Part shown: positions 8,911 through 16,973 of the stretch, piece by piece | Layout of the letters: each line of letters opens with the position of its first letter | How positions within the stretch are numbered: the stretch's first letter is position 1 | Notes under the pieces: generated by a model | What the model saw: only the letters and a program-made list of their open reading frames with translations | What the model was told of the DNA's origin: nothing | Database searches by the model: none | Source of the DNA: Bradyrhizobium sp. CCBAU 051011 | GTDB lineage: Bacteria; Pseudomonadota; Alphaproteobacteria; Rhizobiales; Xanthobacteraceae | NCBI RefSeq assembly: GCF_009930815.1 | Contig: NZ_CP022222.1 | Coordinates: 2,956,501 to 3,020,500 of the forward strand | DNA: 64,000 nucleotides | Direction: 5' to 3' | Made by a program: the position numbers and the translations under genes

Positions 8911-9270
8911 TTAACGCTGCCGCGCCTGTGCGCGGTCAGCCTTCTGCTTGATGGTCTCGTCTCCCGAGACTGTCTTCAGCACTCGAGCCAGCTGGGTGAC
9001 GATCCTGCGGAGCCGTTCGGGATTGAAGGCTCTTGCTGCCGCGATAAGGTTCTCGGGATTCTGATCCAATTCGTCAGCAAGCAGGGTAAGCCCAGCGGAA
9101 AACGGCTCATAGGCGCTAGGTGGGAGGCCGTCATCGGCTTCTCGACGGCCATCATCGCCCATACTTGGTGCGGCTTCATCGTCTCCGGCCGCCGGCGCCG
9201 ACGTTTGCTCGTCCTCCCCGCAGTCGACCTGTCCCTCATGTAGGGCGGCGATCTCCCTCGCCACATTCAA
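8911..9270 (-). CDS. Unknown acidic/helical protein, TTG start
   Basis: 119 residues. The start codon is TTG at 9270, overlapping the stop of the DUF3102 gene (TTGA), which implies translational coupling. The N-terminal half is acidic and Ala/Asp-rich; the C-terminal half is helical (LTLLADELDQNPENLIAAARAFNPERLRRIVTQ...). No family recognised. Probably an accessory gene of the element. Confidence 0.5.
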   Translation of the reverse strand: MNVAREIAALHEGQVDCGEDEQTSAPAAGDDEAAPSMGDDGRREADDGLPPSAYEPFSAGLTLLADELDQNPENLIAAARAFNPERLRRIVTQLARVLKTVSGDETIKQKADRAQARQR

Positions 9271-9629
9271 AGTGACCGCGTGTCGATCGCCTTCAGGGCA
9301 ATCGATTTCGCGAGGGCTTTATCCATTGTGGCCACGAAGTACAGCGCGCTGAGCGAGATATCCATGTCGCCTAACGTGACCTCGGGTCCATAGGCGCCGG
9401 CATCACATGCTGTGCAGAATTCTGCCACCTTCCGGTAACGCAAGGCAGTCCGTACCGACCAGGAAAAGTTAGTCTTAAGCCAGGAGGCCCACTCGCCATG
9501 CTCGCATTCGGCCTCGGCTGCGATAAGCTCGCGACCAATCTCGACGATGCTTGAGAGCGTTCCTTTCTCGATAGATTTGATCCTCTCAACACGTCGACCG
9601 AGCCGGCTCGCGTTTTTCTCGGTCACCAT
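9267..9629 (-). CDS. DUF3102 family protein
   Basis: 120 residues from the ATG at 9629, chosen because AAGGAG lies just upstream; the frame is open to 9719. The central segment SSIVEIGRELIAAEAECEHG and then WASWLKTNFSWSVRTALRYRKVAEF matches the DUF3102 pattern found on plasmids and integrative elements, related to ParB-like or KfrA-like DNA-binding segments. Its function is not established. It overlaps both neighbours, in keeping with a tight operon. Confidence 0.65.
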   Translation of the reverse strand: MVTEKNASRLGRRVERIKSIEKGTLSSIVEIGRELIAAEAECEHGEWASWLKTNFSWSVRTALRYRKVAEFCTACDAGAYGPEVTLGDMDISLSALYFVATMDKALAKSIALKAIDTRSL

Positions 9630-9910
9630 GGCACGCTCCTTGAAAATGACTTGAACAGTTCGCTCGCTGCGGAATTCAGCTTTCCGTTGGCGAGCAACAG
9701 GGTGATTTTGCGAGGACACACGGCAAATTGCCTGCCGATCTCGTACTGAAGGACGTCTTCGACGGTGGTGTCGAAGTCCGGCGGCAGGCCGGCTCGGTAC
9801 TCGGCGAATCCGCGACGGAATGCAGGGTGTCTCATGAACCGCACATGGCTGATCGCCCGCGTTGCGATTTGATCCGCAACTCGTTTTGTCTGGGAGGATC
9901 TCTCACTCAT
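9623..9910 (-). CDS. Unknown small protein of the mobile element
   Basis: 95 residues from the ATG at 9910. It includes HPAFRRGFAEYRAGLPPDFD and an Arg/Lys-rich helix; no family is recognised. It overlaps the HTH gene upstream by 8 nt and the DUF3102 start by 7 nt. The FRRGFAEYRAG pattern recalls short DNA-binding or repressor-like phage proteins, but I would not name a function. Confidence 0.55.
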   Translation of the reverse strand: MSERSSQTKRVADQIATRAISHVRFMRHPAFRRGFAEYRAGLPPDFDTTVEDVLQYEIGRQFAVCPRKITLLLANGKLNSAASELFKSFSRSVPW

Positions 9911-10277
9911 GATCGCACCGTCGAAGAGCCCGCAAATCGGTCACGCATGACCGATTTGATTTCGGCTCGGCCGGTGAAACAGGTGTCGAGTGGCGTGGTA
10001 GATTGCGGAGCCATTCGTGGACGGCGGCCCGCTCGTACCGGACCCATTTTCCTTCGCCGCACCAGGGCGGACCTTCTTTGCGAGCCCTCATCGCGCAGAG
10101 ATGTTCTGGCGTGATGCCGAGGATCTGCGCGCACTCAGTGCTGCGAATGAAAGGTGAGTTGAGCGTGTCGGCGCCGAGCTGATCGGCCACCGCTTGTGCT
10201 ATTTTGCGAACGAAGGCCTCGACCTGCTCGTCGCTGGGTATGGCAAAGGGAGGTGGGCTTGGATCAAGGATCGACAT
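9903..10277 (-). CDS. Helix-turn-helix (AlpA/excisionase-type) DNA-binding protein
   Basis: 124 residues. The segment IRSTECAQILGITPEHLCAM, followed by RARKEGPPWCGEGKWVRYERAAVHEWLR, is a MerR-like winged helix of the kind found in excisionases and AlpA regulators (recognition helix plus beta-wing with a W-Y/W-L ending). It is first in the leftward operon, and a perfect palindrome lies 11 nt upstream of its start, suggesting autoregulation. It probably acts as the element's regulator or recombination directionality factor. Confidence 0.7.
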   Translation of the reverse strand: MSILDPSPPPFAIPSDEQVEAFVRKIAQAVADQLGADTLNSPFIRSTECAQILGITPEHLCAMRARKEGPPWCGEGKWVRYERAAVHEWLRNLPRHSTPVSPAEPKSNRSCVTDLRALRRCDHE

Positions 10278-10594
10278 GCGCAGTTCTTTCGGTGTTAACC
10301 GAATGAGATGCGCCTGCGTTGTCGAAGAGATTGTTGTTCGATGAAATAGCGACAGCGACGAGCGCTCCCATTCGAGGATGGGCTGCTTTCGTCGGATCGC
10401 TTGATGGCCTCTGCTTACCCGATATTTCTCAGCATACTAAGAGCTCACTGAGGGCTCCGTTAGCTTTCAATCACGGGGCAATCGCGTTCCGAGATGACCT
10501 GGCCATTGAGTAGGTGTGGTCACCTCACGACTTAGTTGCCGTCCTCGAAAAGATCAACTGAAATCCGAGATATCGTTAATTTTCTACGGAGGCA
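10278..10594. other. Intergenic regulatory region inside the mobile element
   Basis: 317 nt between the HTH gene start and the end of the gene at 10595. Apart from the palindrome at 10288-10303 I see no gene. A 64-codon plus-strand frame (10319-10513) lacks a ribosome site and runs against all element genes. This region most likely holds the promoter of the leftward replication operon. Confidence 0.45.
10288..10303. promoter_or_regulatory. Perfect palindrome TTCGGT-GTTA-ACCGAA upstream of the HTH gene
   Basis: 6-bp arms with a 4-nt spacer, located 11 nt before the ATG at 10277. Its position and symmetry fit an operator bound by a dimeric repressor, probably the adjacent HTH protein. Confidence 0.45.
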
Positions 10595-11146
10595 TCATTT
10601 AGACTGAAGGCAGTTGGGTAACTCGACGCGAAGCCCATCGGCAAACTCGTCGGCAATCCGGATCGTTCGCTCAACCCGAAGTCCAAAATAGCCTGTGGGA
10701 ATTTCGTCGCCGTTCTGAAGGGCCTTTAGCACCACTGCGCGCAGCCTCTTGCTGTTTCCCGTCCAGATCTGGCCGCGGGCAGCCATCCATTCCTCAGCTT
10801 GTTTGAGAGCAGTACGAGACGGATTTCCCTTAACTTCGTAAACGATGAAAACATGTCGCCCGTCATCCGTTGCAAAACCGAGTTGGGGAAGCGGCGACGG
10901 GTTAGCGTCTATAAGCTTCGCAAATTCTTGCGCGGCGTTACTTCGCGCTTGAACTTGGCTACGCTTATGACCGATCCCAGCCGCTATTCGTCGATCGAGC
11001 TCATCGATAGCGACGAGGAGTTCGGAAGAGCGGCGATTTTGGTGCCGTTGCATTTCGAGAAGCGACTTAAGATCAAAGCGATCTGATCGTTGATCGGGTT
11101 CTTGCTCACTGGAAATTCGCGGCCTTATCGCGTCCTGAGCGTTCAT
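10595..11146 (-). CDS. Unknown protein coupled to the integrase
   Basis: 183 residues. The start overlaps the integrase stop (ATGA), with GGAGG inside the end of the integrase gene, so it is translated with it. The N-terminal third is polar and coiled-coil-like (KSLLEMQRHQNRRSSELLVA, then IDELDRRIAAGI). The C-terminal part, with RHVFIVYEVKGNPSRTALKQ, hints at an alpha/beta fold with a E-x-K strand like some nuclease-fold proteins, but the catalytic set is incomplete. No named family. Tight coupling suggests a role in recombination or element maintenance. Confidence 0.6.
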   Translation of the reverse strand: MNAQDAIRPRISSEQEPDQRSDRFDLKSLLEMQRHQNRRSSELLVAIDELDRRIAAGIGHKRSQVQARSNAAQEFAKLIDANPSPLPQLGFATDDGRHVFIVYEVKGNPSRTALKQAEEWMAARGQIWTGNSKRLRAVVLKALQNGDEIPTGYFGLRVERTIRIADEFADGLRVELPNCLQSK

Positions 11147-12399
11147 TGTGATGCCTCCATGCTGTCGGTTATAAATGCGGAGATCTGCTCTTGGGCGTCC
11201 CGCAGAGAAGCGAAGAGCGCGGGCACGTTTGCATAAGCGTCGGTGACATCGTCATCGATCGCATGATTCATCAAAATTTTTAGGCGAAGGCGATCGACGC
11301 CAGCCGCGGCGGCAAGCGTCCGGAACGAATGTCGCAGCGCGTGTCCAGTGTGGGACAGCTTCTGCCGACCCTCTTCCTTGACCTCAGCGACGTGTCCTCC
11401 GGGCGCCGGGAAAATCCAGGTCTTGCTTTCCTCGAGGTAGTAGGTCTGGCCGGCTTCTTTGACCCGCTCCAAGCACGCCAGCATTGCTGTCGATAGCGGC
11501 AGTTCGAACGCTCGTTCCGCGCCGCCCTTTGGGGACGGCAGGCGCAGCGAGGGGCGGGCAGGGTCGAAGTTCGTCCAGCGGGCGGTTAAGACGTCGGTGC
11601 GACGCAAACCAGAGAGGAGCATAAACAGATGGAGCTCGCGGCGGATGGGGTTGGCGAGCGCCTGGAGCTGCGCCCACCACGCCGGCAGCTCGGCTACACC
11701 CATGCCGGTGCTACGGGCCGTCTCCTTGTGGAATAGCTTTCCTGACCGGAACGGATTGCGCTCCGGAAGGCCCGGCGTCTCCATTTCGTCCTTGGCGTGG
11801 TTCCAGACGGCGCGAGCAAAGCGCATGGTGCCGTTGGCGGCGTATTTGCCGCTTGCGTACTTCTGGCCGGCCCGAGCGTTTCTGGCGCGCTCGGTAATCG
11901 CGGCATGCTCCTGGACGACCTCCTCGCGCTTGATGCTGGCCAGCGGCTTGTCGTGCCAGTCTTTCAGGTGGCGGTCGAACTTGTCCTGGTAATCGGCAAT
12001 GGTGCGGATGCTCTTGCCTTCCTTGGTGATGGCGGCCTTATAGGCCTCCCAGGCGGCCTTGAAGGTGAATGAGGGAGCAACCTCCCGGGTGCTGGCAAAA
12101 CCGCGTGGGATCGGCTCGCCGCGGGCGCGGAGCGCCACGATTTCGAGGGCCTTGGCCCGCGCCTCGTCGGCGCTGGCGTGCGGGTGTTCGCCCAGCCATT
12201 CCACCTTGGTGGAGCCACGCTGGCGGTCTACCCTCGGTGTTTCGTACTGGTAACGGTACGTCTTTGTGGTCTTACCAACCCACACATGGAAGCCGGCGAT
12301 TTTGGTGTCGCGGATGATTTGCGGCTTGGCGGGGGCGAATGGCAGACCTTTGACGGCCTTGTCGGTCAGCAGCATGCGCGGGGCTTGGGTCGACGGCAT
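11143..12399 (-). CDS. Tyrosine-type site-specific integrase (P4/DUF4102 type)
   Basis: 418 residues from the ATG at 12399, preceded by AGGAGA; the frame is open to 12438. The N-terminus (LLTDKAVKGLPFAPAKPQII) is the DUF4102 arm-binding domain of P4-family integrases. The catalytic residues are present: R266 in LSGLRRTDVL, H353-x-x-R356 in HALR, H379 in LMNHA and nucleophile Y389 in TDAYAN. The gene starts 178 nt from a tRNA-Arg 3' fragment, the usual arrangement for this family, which recombines in the anticodon loop or T-arm of tRNA genes. Confidence 0.93.
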   Translation of the reverse strand: MPSTQAPRMLLTDKAVKGLPFAPAKPQIIRDTKIAGFHVWVGKTTKTYRYQYETPRVDRQRGSTKVEWLGEHPHASADEARAKALEIVALRARGEPIPRGFASTREVAPSFTFKAAWEAYKAAITKEGKSIRTIADYQDKFDRHLKDWHDKPLASIKREEVVQEHAAITERARNARAGQKYASGKYAANGTMRFARAVWNHAKDEMETPGLPERNPFRSGKLFHKETARSTGMGVAELPAWWAQLQALANPIRRELHLFMLLSGLRRTDVLTARWTNFDPARPSLRLPSPKGGAERAFELPLSTAMLACLERVKEAGQTYYLEESKTWIFPAPGGHVAEVKEEGRQKLSHTGHALRHSFRTLAAAAGVDRLRLKILMNHAIDDDVTDAYANVPALFASLRDAQEQISAFITDSMEASQ

Positions 12400-12576
12400 G
12401 GATTCTCCTGCACGGTTTTGCACGTATAAAGAGGCCAAGTGCCGCGCATTTAGTCTGGAGGTCTAAGCCAGTTTTGACTAAGCGAAGTTAATTTAGGCAG
12501 TCAAATCTTAGGCTTAGCTCCCACCCGCCGGTTCTTGCTTAGTGACCCTTAACCAGGATTTGGCGCATGGCCAAAA

Positions 12577-12621
12577 CTACGAATCTGGGGGTCAGGAGTT
12601 CGAATCTCTTCGGGCGCGCCA
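12577..12621 (+). other. Right attachment site: 3' half of tRNA-Arg(ACG)
   Basis: The sequence runs from the anticodon loop CTACGAA (12577-12583) through the 3' anticodon strand TCTGG, a 5-nt variable loop, T-arm AGGAG-TTCGAAT-CTCTT, 3' acceptor strand CGGGCGC and discriminator-CCA (12618-12621). The 5' half (GCGCCCG..., D-arm) is absent, so it is not a functional tRNA gene. A truncated 3' half beside an integrase is the classical duplicated att core. The identity junction in the anticodon loop marks the likely crossover point. Confidence 0.8.
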
Positions 12622-12722
12622 CTCAAGATCCAGAAATCATTCATAAAATTTCGTTCGGGCGAGCCGCCTGCTGTGGGGAGGGCGACCTTCGGGTCGACCG
12701 ACCTTTAAAGGCGGAGGCTCCA

Positions 12723-12902
12723 ATGAATATCCCGTTGGACGAGTGGTCCGGATCAAAGGCCACTAACGAGTTGCGTGAAAGCTTCGAGCGCGGCCAGCGA
12801 TCCAACACTCGGCTCACGCGGGCAATGCTGATCCTTGCGGCCATCGCCGCCGTAGCGGGTGCGATTGCAGCGGTGCCGGTCATCCAGGCGTGGATCAAAT
12901 AA
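12723..12902 (+). CDS. Small single-pass membrane protein
   Basis: 59 residues from the ATG at 12723, preceded by GGCGGAGG. A polar N-terminus (MNIPLDEWSGSKATNELRES) is followed by one hydrophobic segment, about residues 33-55 (AMLILAAIAAVAGAIAAVPVI). This resembles small rhizobial membrane proteins of unknown function. It lies just outside the element's right end. Confidence 0.6.
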   Translation: MNIPLDEWSGSKATNELRESFERGQRSNTRLTRAMLILAAIAAVAGAIAAVPVIQAWIK

Positions 12903-13097
12903 TCGCGTCAGTCCCGGCGATTCCCATCACCGCAACGCGTCGGAGATTCTCTTCAATCACCCGGCTGACGTTCGGCTCTTCACCCGCATTGCATTTGCAG
13001 GGCATTACCGGCCCCGCAGTCGCAGCCAAGCTCACTGTCCCATGGCTTGTCAGGATGGTTCTCGCAAACCCACCCGATGCCGTGACAGATTTCACAA

Positions 13098-13292
13098 TTA
13101 GGATTTGTCACCGCGCAACGACATAGCAACGTTTGGCTGCGCCTTGATTTCTGATTGACGGAGCCGTTCGATCTGCTTTCGGAAGCTCACCGGTAACTCG
13201 CGATCTTCTTTGAACGACGCTCGTAGTCGTTCACCAATCTTTTTGACGATCGCGAGACTATGGGTGGAGTCGATGTCAACAGGCTTTCGCAT
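13098..13292 (-). CDS. Small hypothetical protein
   Basis: 64 residues from the ATG at 13292, with GGGAGAG upstream. It is charged and helical (HSLAIVKKIGERLRASFKED, RQIERLRQSE), with no transmembrane segment or metal motif. I believe similar short proteins are scattered through Bradyrhizobium genomes; function unknown. Confidence 0.55.
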   Translation of the reverse strand: MRKPVDIDSTHSLAIVKKIGERLRASFKEDRELPVSFRKQIERLRQSEIKAQPNVAMSLRGDKS

Positions 13293-13567
13293 AACATCTC
13301 TCCCGGGGAGACGACACCAATGTCGGGTAGCTAACTAAGGCACTTATTAGGATTTCGTTCCGCGTTTTCTGAATATTTGTTCAGATTGCTTATGGAGCGC
13401 ATGCTGAGGCTGGAAGCCTTTGGCGCGATAGAATTCTTTGGATAGGGTGTCTCGCCGCAGCCGTAGGCATGATCGAGGAACGTGAAAGCCATCAGATCGT
13501 TGAGCATTTTGCCAGTCGATTAGAGCCGCGAGTCAACGCGGGCAGCTGGTGCTAGGATCTCTCGACC

Positions 13568-14041
13568 ATGTGCTTGCGTCGGCGGCTCGCTGCTATCGTG
13601 CTCCTTAGCATTACGCCCTTAGCGGAGGCTATTGCGGCCAGCTTGGAATGGCGAAGGTACGCAATTCCCTCCACCGGACTGAGCGTAGATGTTCCAATAT
13701 CGATTTTCGAGGAGGACAAGGGCGCAACAGAGGACACACTTGGCCGCCATCTTTTTACGAAGGATTACCGGGCCAACCTCACGATCAAGTCGTTTCCTAA
13801 TCCCGATAACGTTTCCCCTGCCGTTTTTCTGGAAAAGATGCGGCCGCCAACCGATATACAATACAGAAGAGTGACTCCTAACTTTTTCGCCGTGTCCAGT
13901 GTTCGGGATGGCCACACGTGGTACAATCGATGTAACCGCGCGAAAGGCTTCATGAATTGCGTCCTGATCAATTATCCAGCGGCGGAGGAACGCCAATGGG
14001 ATGCTATCGTCACGCGGATTAGCTTGTCCTTGGCCAAATAG
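13568..14041 (+). CDS. Exported hypothetical protein
   Basis: 157 residues. The signal peptide covers about residues 1-24 (RRRLAAIVLLSITPLAEAIA). The mature part (YAIPSTGLSVDVPISIFEED, ...DYRANLTIKSFPN) has alternating strand character typical of small periplasmic beta proteins in rhizobia. Two cysteines (NRCNRAKGFMNCV) could form a disulphide. Function unknown. Confidence 0.65.
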   Translation: MCLRRRLAAIVLLSITPLAEAIAASLEWRRYAIPSTGLSVDVPISIFEEDKGATEDTLGRHLFTKDYRANLTIKSFPNPDNVSPAVFLEKMRPPTDIQYRRVTPNFFAVSSVRDGHTWYNRCNRAKGFMNCVLINYPAAEERQWDAIVTRISLSLAK

Positions 14042-14703
14042 AGAGCAGACCCGAGGTTTAGCGCCGGGGTCGCCAGCCATTGGGCCACTCGCGCCCCCGG
14101 CCGGGCCGTTTTTTTGTTTGCTGTGAATCCTATTCGAGACAGGCCCTTAAACGAGCTAGCCCTCAAGAGACCTTCCGAGGTGATGTAGCAATACTCGACG
14201 TCGGCGACGAAGGTTGGCTCAACCCATGTGGCCTTGGCTTCTTGATGGGTTTGGTGAGCTTGGACTTTGGGCTGACGACCGTATCGAGCTGCTTCGTGTT
14301 TTTATTTGGCGGTGGCCAATATCATACAGACAGCTCGACTGACCTGCACTTAAGTGGCCCCATTGCCGATCTTGAAACACTTCCGATCAGACCAGTGCCC
14401 CAGCGCTGGGCTTTTCGTGGAGTGGCCTGTTTTGTTCCTGCGAGTGGCCGATTTCGGCCAGTAGAGGCTGCTAACCGAGGGGGCATTACGTCGGCGCTTG
14501 CACATGATGGTGACCCGCTTTGAGATGCGGCCGTCAACTCCGATGAGATAGCCGCAATCGGCGCGGCAATCAGAACACTAGGTTCCAATTACATCATACG
14601 AACACACAAGCACCGCTCAACGAACAGCGGGAACTGCCTTTTCGGTGCAACCATTGGCGACGCGCAACATTGACTCACTGCTAAACAACCAAGGATTTTC
14701 ATA
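14042..14703. other. Intergenic stretch without a convincing gene
   Basis: A 147-codon plus-strand frame (14080-14523) exists but has no ribosome site, no family resemblance and irregular composition. A 15-nt stretch, GAGTGGCCTGTTTTG at 14420-14434, recurs exactly at 17388-17402, suggesting decayed repeat DNA. The last 100 nt are AT-richer and should contain the phasin promoter. Confidence 0.5.
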
Positions 14704-15069
14704 ATGTCTAATGCCAATCAGAATAACGCAAATCGGAATTTATCGCAGCTGCAGGATGATAGTAGAGAACAGATCAATGCCGCTGCTGCGTCGATGACTT
14801 CCTTCCCGGGCGGCTTTCACGCGATTGCCACAGCTTACAGCGACTACACCAAGAAATCGTTTGAAGACACCAGGGCGTTTGTCGAGAAGCTCTCAGGCGC
14901 GAAGTCGGTCGACAAGGCGATTGAAATTCAAACCGAATTCGCAAAGTCGGCTTTCGAGACGTTCATGGCCGAGTCGCAGAAGATTGGCGCATTGTATCGC
15001 GATCTTGCTACGCAGTCCTACAAACCATTCAGTGATTTGCTCGCCAAGATGACCCCGACAAATCGATAA
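14704..15069 (+). CDS. Phasin family protein
   Basis: 121 residues. The core, FPGGFHAIATAYSDYTKKSF, then EDTRAFVEKLSGAKSVDKAI and EIQTEFAKSAFETFMAESQK, is the Phasin_2 pattern, an amphipathic helical bundle that coats polyhydroxyalkanoate granules. Start ATG at 14704. The N-terminus is Asn-rich (SNANQNNANRNLSQ). It is monocistronic, with a clear terminator 35 nt after the stop. Cytoplasmic, storage-granule role expected; other PHA genes are not in the window. Confidence 0.88.
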   Translation: MSNANQNNANRNLSQLQDDSREQINAAAASMTSFPGGFHAIATAYSDYTKKSFEDTRAFVEKLSGAKSVDKAIEIQTEFAKSAFETFMAESQKIGALYRDLATQSYKPFSDLLAKMTPTNR

Positions 15070-15103
15070 GTCTTACTCGCTGGCGATGTCAGCGCAAAAA
15101 ATG

Positions 15104-15128
15104 GCCCCGCTCATCGCGGGGCTTTTTT
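15104..15128 (+). terminator. Rho-independent terminator after the phasin gene
   Basis: GCCCCGC, loop TCATC, GCGGGGC, then six T (15123-15128): a perfect 7-bp stem with a T-tract, 35 nt past the phasin stop. Confidence 0.88.
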
Positions 15129-15308
15129 ACCGCAGCCGATGAGCCACGGACAAAGCTCGGCGGGTTATGTCCCGCCGTTTTTCGCAATTCGATGTGCCGT
15201 CCGCAGTAACGGGGGGTGCCACAGAACTCTACAGGGACCTTTGCACAGTCCAAACGTTACCGTGCCACGGGGAGCGCCGCCTGAACAGGTATTTCCAAGG
15301 CTTGCAGA

Positions 15309-15617
15309 ATGACAACAACAAAAGCGGAATTGAACAGGTACTTTCAGATGATTGATCGGCGAGTGCCGATTAGCGTCTCTCAGTTCATTCGATGGCTGCG
15401 TATGCCATCCTCATTTGCAGTTCGTCTAGTCATTGCAATACTTCTCATTCTCGGAGGCATCTTTAGCTTTTTGCCCGTCCTGGGCTTATGGATGTTGCCT
15501 CTTGGCTTATTGCTAATCGCGCAAGATGTTCCCTTATTGCAAAAGCCTTTAGTGGCCGCGTTTGCGGGGGTCGAGAGGAAGTGCGAGTGGCTAAGAGTAA
15601 GTTGGAGAGACGGATGA
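15309..15617 (+). CDS. Small inner-membrane protein
   Basis: 102 residues. Two adjacent hydrophobic segments (about 39-58 and 60-73: VRLVIAILLILGGIFSFLPV, LGLWMLPLGLLLIAQDVP) are followed by a basic cytoplasmic tail. The FLPVLGLWMLPLGLLLIAQD pattern is common in short alphaproteobacterial membrane proteins of unknown role, sometimes misnamed tryptophan synthase subunit. Start ATG at 15309. Confidence 0.68.
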   Translation: MTTTKAELNRYFQMIDRRVPISVSQFIRWLRMPSSFAVRLVIAILLILGGIFSFLPVLGLWMLPLGLLLIAQDVPLLQKPLVAAFAGVERKCEWLRVSWRDG

Positions 15618-15644
15618 GGCTTGCGCGCGTCCCGGATATCCTCA

Positions 15645-16325
15645 TTACGGCTCGTGCTTGATCTCGGGCTTGTCGTACAAGACCGCAGTCAGCAATGAGC
15701 TGTTGACCTCGATTTTTCCGTTGTAACTAATGAAGCCAAGCTTGCGGAATCTGTTCATGAAGAAGCTGACGCGGGACCGCGTCGTCCCAATCATTTCGGC
15801 CAATGTTTCCTGACTGATATTTGGAGTGATCGGTTGAGGGCTGCCCTCCTTGCCGAAATTCGCCAGCAGGAGCAGCAGGCGCGCCAACCGCTTTTCACTG
15901 GAGTTGAAGAGCTGGTCGATCAGATCCTCTTCAATCCGGCTGTTGCGGGTCAGCAGATAGGCCATGAATAGCTCGGAAAATTTCGGCTGATCGTGAAGCG
16001 CCTGGAGCATGGCCGTCTTCGTTATCGCGGTGACCAGGCACTCCTCCATCGCTGTCGCCGTCGCGATACGCAGCGAATGGCCGTTCATGCAGCCTTCGCC
16101 AAAGAACTGGCCGGGCCCCAAAATGCCGACCACAGCTTCCTTACCTTGCTCGGATATGACAACCACCTTGACCTGGCCTTTTTGAATATAGAAGACTGCG
16201 CTCGCCACGTCGCCTTGCGCGAACACAATCTCATCCTTGCGAAATTCAAGGATGGTCTTCCCTTCGCCCACTTGGGCGAGAAACTCCTTGGGATCAAATA
16301 TTGCTTGGTTGGCTTTGTTTGGCAT
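15645..16325 (-). CDS. Crp/Fnr-family transcriptional regulator
   Basis: 226 residues. An N-terminal cyclic-nucleotide-binding beta-barrel (ILEFRKDEIVFAQGDVASAV, ...GILGPGQFFGEGCMNGHSLR) is followed by a dimerisation helix and a C-terminal winged helix (ISQETLAEMIGTTRSRVSFF, MNRFRKLGFI). There is no N-terminal cysteine cluster of the Fnr type, so oxygen sensing by an Fe-S centre is not suggested. Ligand unknown. Convergent with the small membrane protein. Confidence 0.9.
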   Translation of the reverse strand: MPNKANQAIFDPKEFLAQVGEGKTILEFRKDEIVFAQGDVASAVFYIQKGQVKVVVISEQGKEAVVGILGPGQFFGEGCMNGHSLRIATATAMEECLVTAITKTAMLQALHDQPKFSELFMAYLLTRNSRIEEDLIDQLFNSSEKRLARLLLLLANFGKEGSPQPITPNISQETLAEMIGTTRSRVSFFMNRFRKLGFISYNGKIEVNSSLLTAVLYDKPEIKHEP

Positions 16326-16718
16326 GTCGCGCTTCGTCCCGGCGGTGGGACGCCTATCTTACCATTCAGGCCCGCCGACGTTCGAAGTAAAAGTGCCGCA
16401 GGATGGGGGCTTTTCGCAGCAGGATGAGCCGGGGAGCCCCACAATCTCGCGCCTACATAAATGGCATGTGAGATCGAAGCGGCCGAAGAAGCATTCGGTT
16501 GCGGATAACTGATGAGAGCCCATGCCAGATCCATGAATTGCAAGCCCGTTCGGCAATTGACACCTTGAAAAATGGGTTGCGAATTGTCTCCTGGGTCCGG
16601 GTGCGCTTTCGGCTTTTGGGGTCAAGATTGAAAGGCCGCGCCTCTCGCAAGTGGAACCCGAATTGCTCTTGTTCTGTTAGGTAGAGGCCGAGCGGCCCCA
16701 ACCAGCCGAGCCAACCCC
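16326..16718. other. Intergenic region upstream of the Crp/Fnr gene
   Basis: 393 nt between divergent genes. I see no coding frame with a ribosome site or family resemblance, and no RNA gene. It should hold promoters for the Crp/Fnr gene and for the small gene at 16719. Confidence 0.45.
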
Positions 16719-16958
16719 ATGCCAAAGATCCGCGTTTCAATGCCGGAATTACAGCGTCGAGCGTTGTTAGAAGTAAGGAATCAGCCCGGTTGTCACGACG
16801 TCCGGGAAGTAGCAATCAATCGTGTTGCAAAGCACGCTGAAAATAACTGGTCGCTCTGTGTGCTTCGAGCGGGCGCGGCAGATGCCAATACCGCCGCGCG
16901 CGCGGCGGTTCACGTCCAAACTGTTTTACGCCGGGACTATGATCTGCTGACGGATTGA
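16719..16958 (+). CDS. Small hypothetical protein
   Basis: 79 residues, MPKIRVSMPELQRRALLEVR... ending RRDYDLLTD. The centre, ENNWSLCVLRAGAADANTAA, resembles short proteins I associate with Bradyrhizobium species; no known function. It is followed 15 nt later by another small gene, probably co-transcribed. Confidence 0.6.
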   Translation: MPKIRVSMPELQRRALLEVRNQPGCHDVREVAINRVAKHAENNWSLCVLRAGAADANTAARAAVHVQTVLRRDYDLLTD

Positions 16959-16973
16959 CCTGGAGGTCCAAAA

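Larger units (their letters stand above)
5489..12621. mobile_element. Integrated replicating mobile element (satellite/ICE-like), tRNA-Arg-targeting
   Basis: The block comprises a tyrosine integrase next to a tRNA-Arg 3' fragment, two AlpA/HTH-type regulators, DUF3102, unknown small genes, a primase-polymerase, an SF3-type helicase and an iteron cluster. All genes read leftward away from the att site, mostly with short overlaps. There are no capsid, tail, conjugation or lysis genes, so the element depends on a helper or carries other cargo. The right end is set by the tRNA fragment. The left end is not determined: given the orientation of the fragment, the intact tRNA should be at the left end, and none is visible between 1 and 5750. 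Confidence 0.7.

Noticed and set aside
10319..10513. 64-codon plus-strand frame inside the element
   Set aside because: No ribosome site, opposite to all neighbours, irregular composition.
12895..13095. 66-codon minus-strand frame between small genes
   Set aside because: No ribosome site; equally long frames exist on the other strand.
14046..14112. tRNA-like or terminator-like sequence after the secreted protein gene (GC-rich, then seven T)
   Set aside because: No cloverleaf can be drawn on either strand; the possible stem before the T-tract is only three base pairs, so I do not call a terminator.
14080..14523. 147-codon plus-strand frame
   Set aside because: No ribosome site and no recognisable pattern; region looks like decayed repeats.
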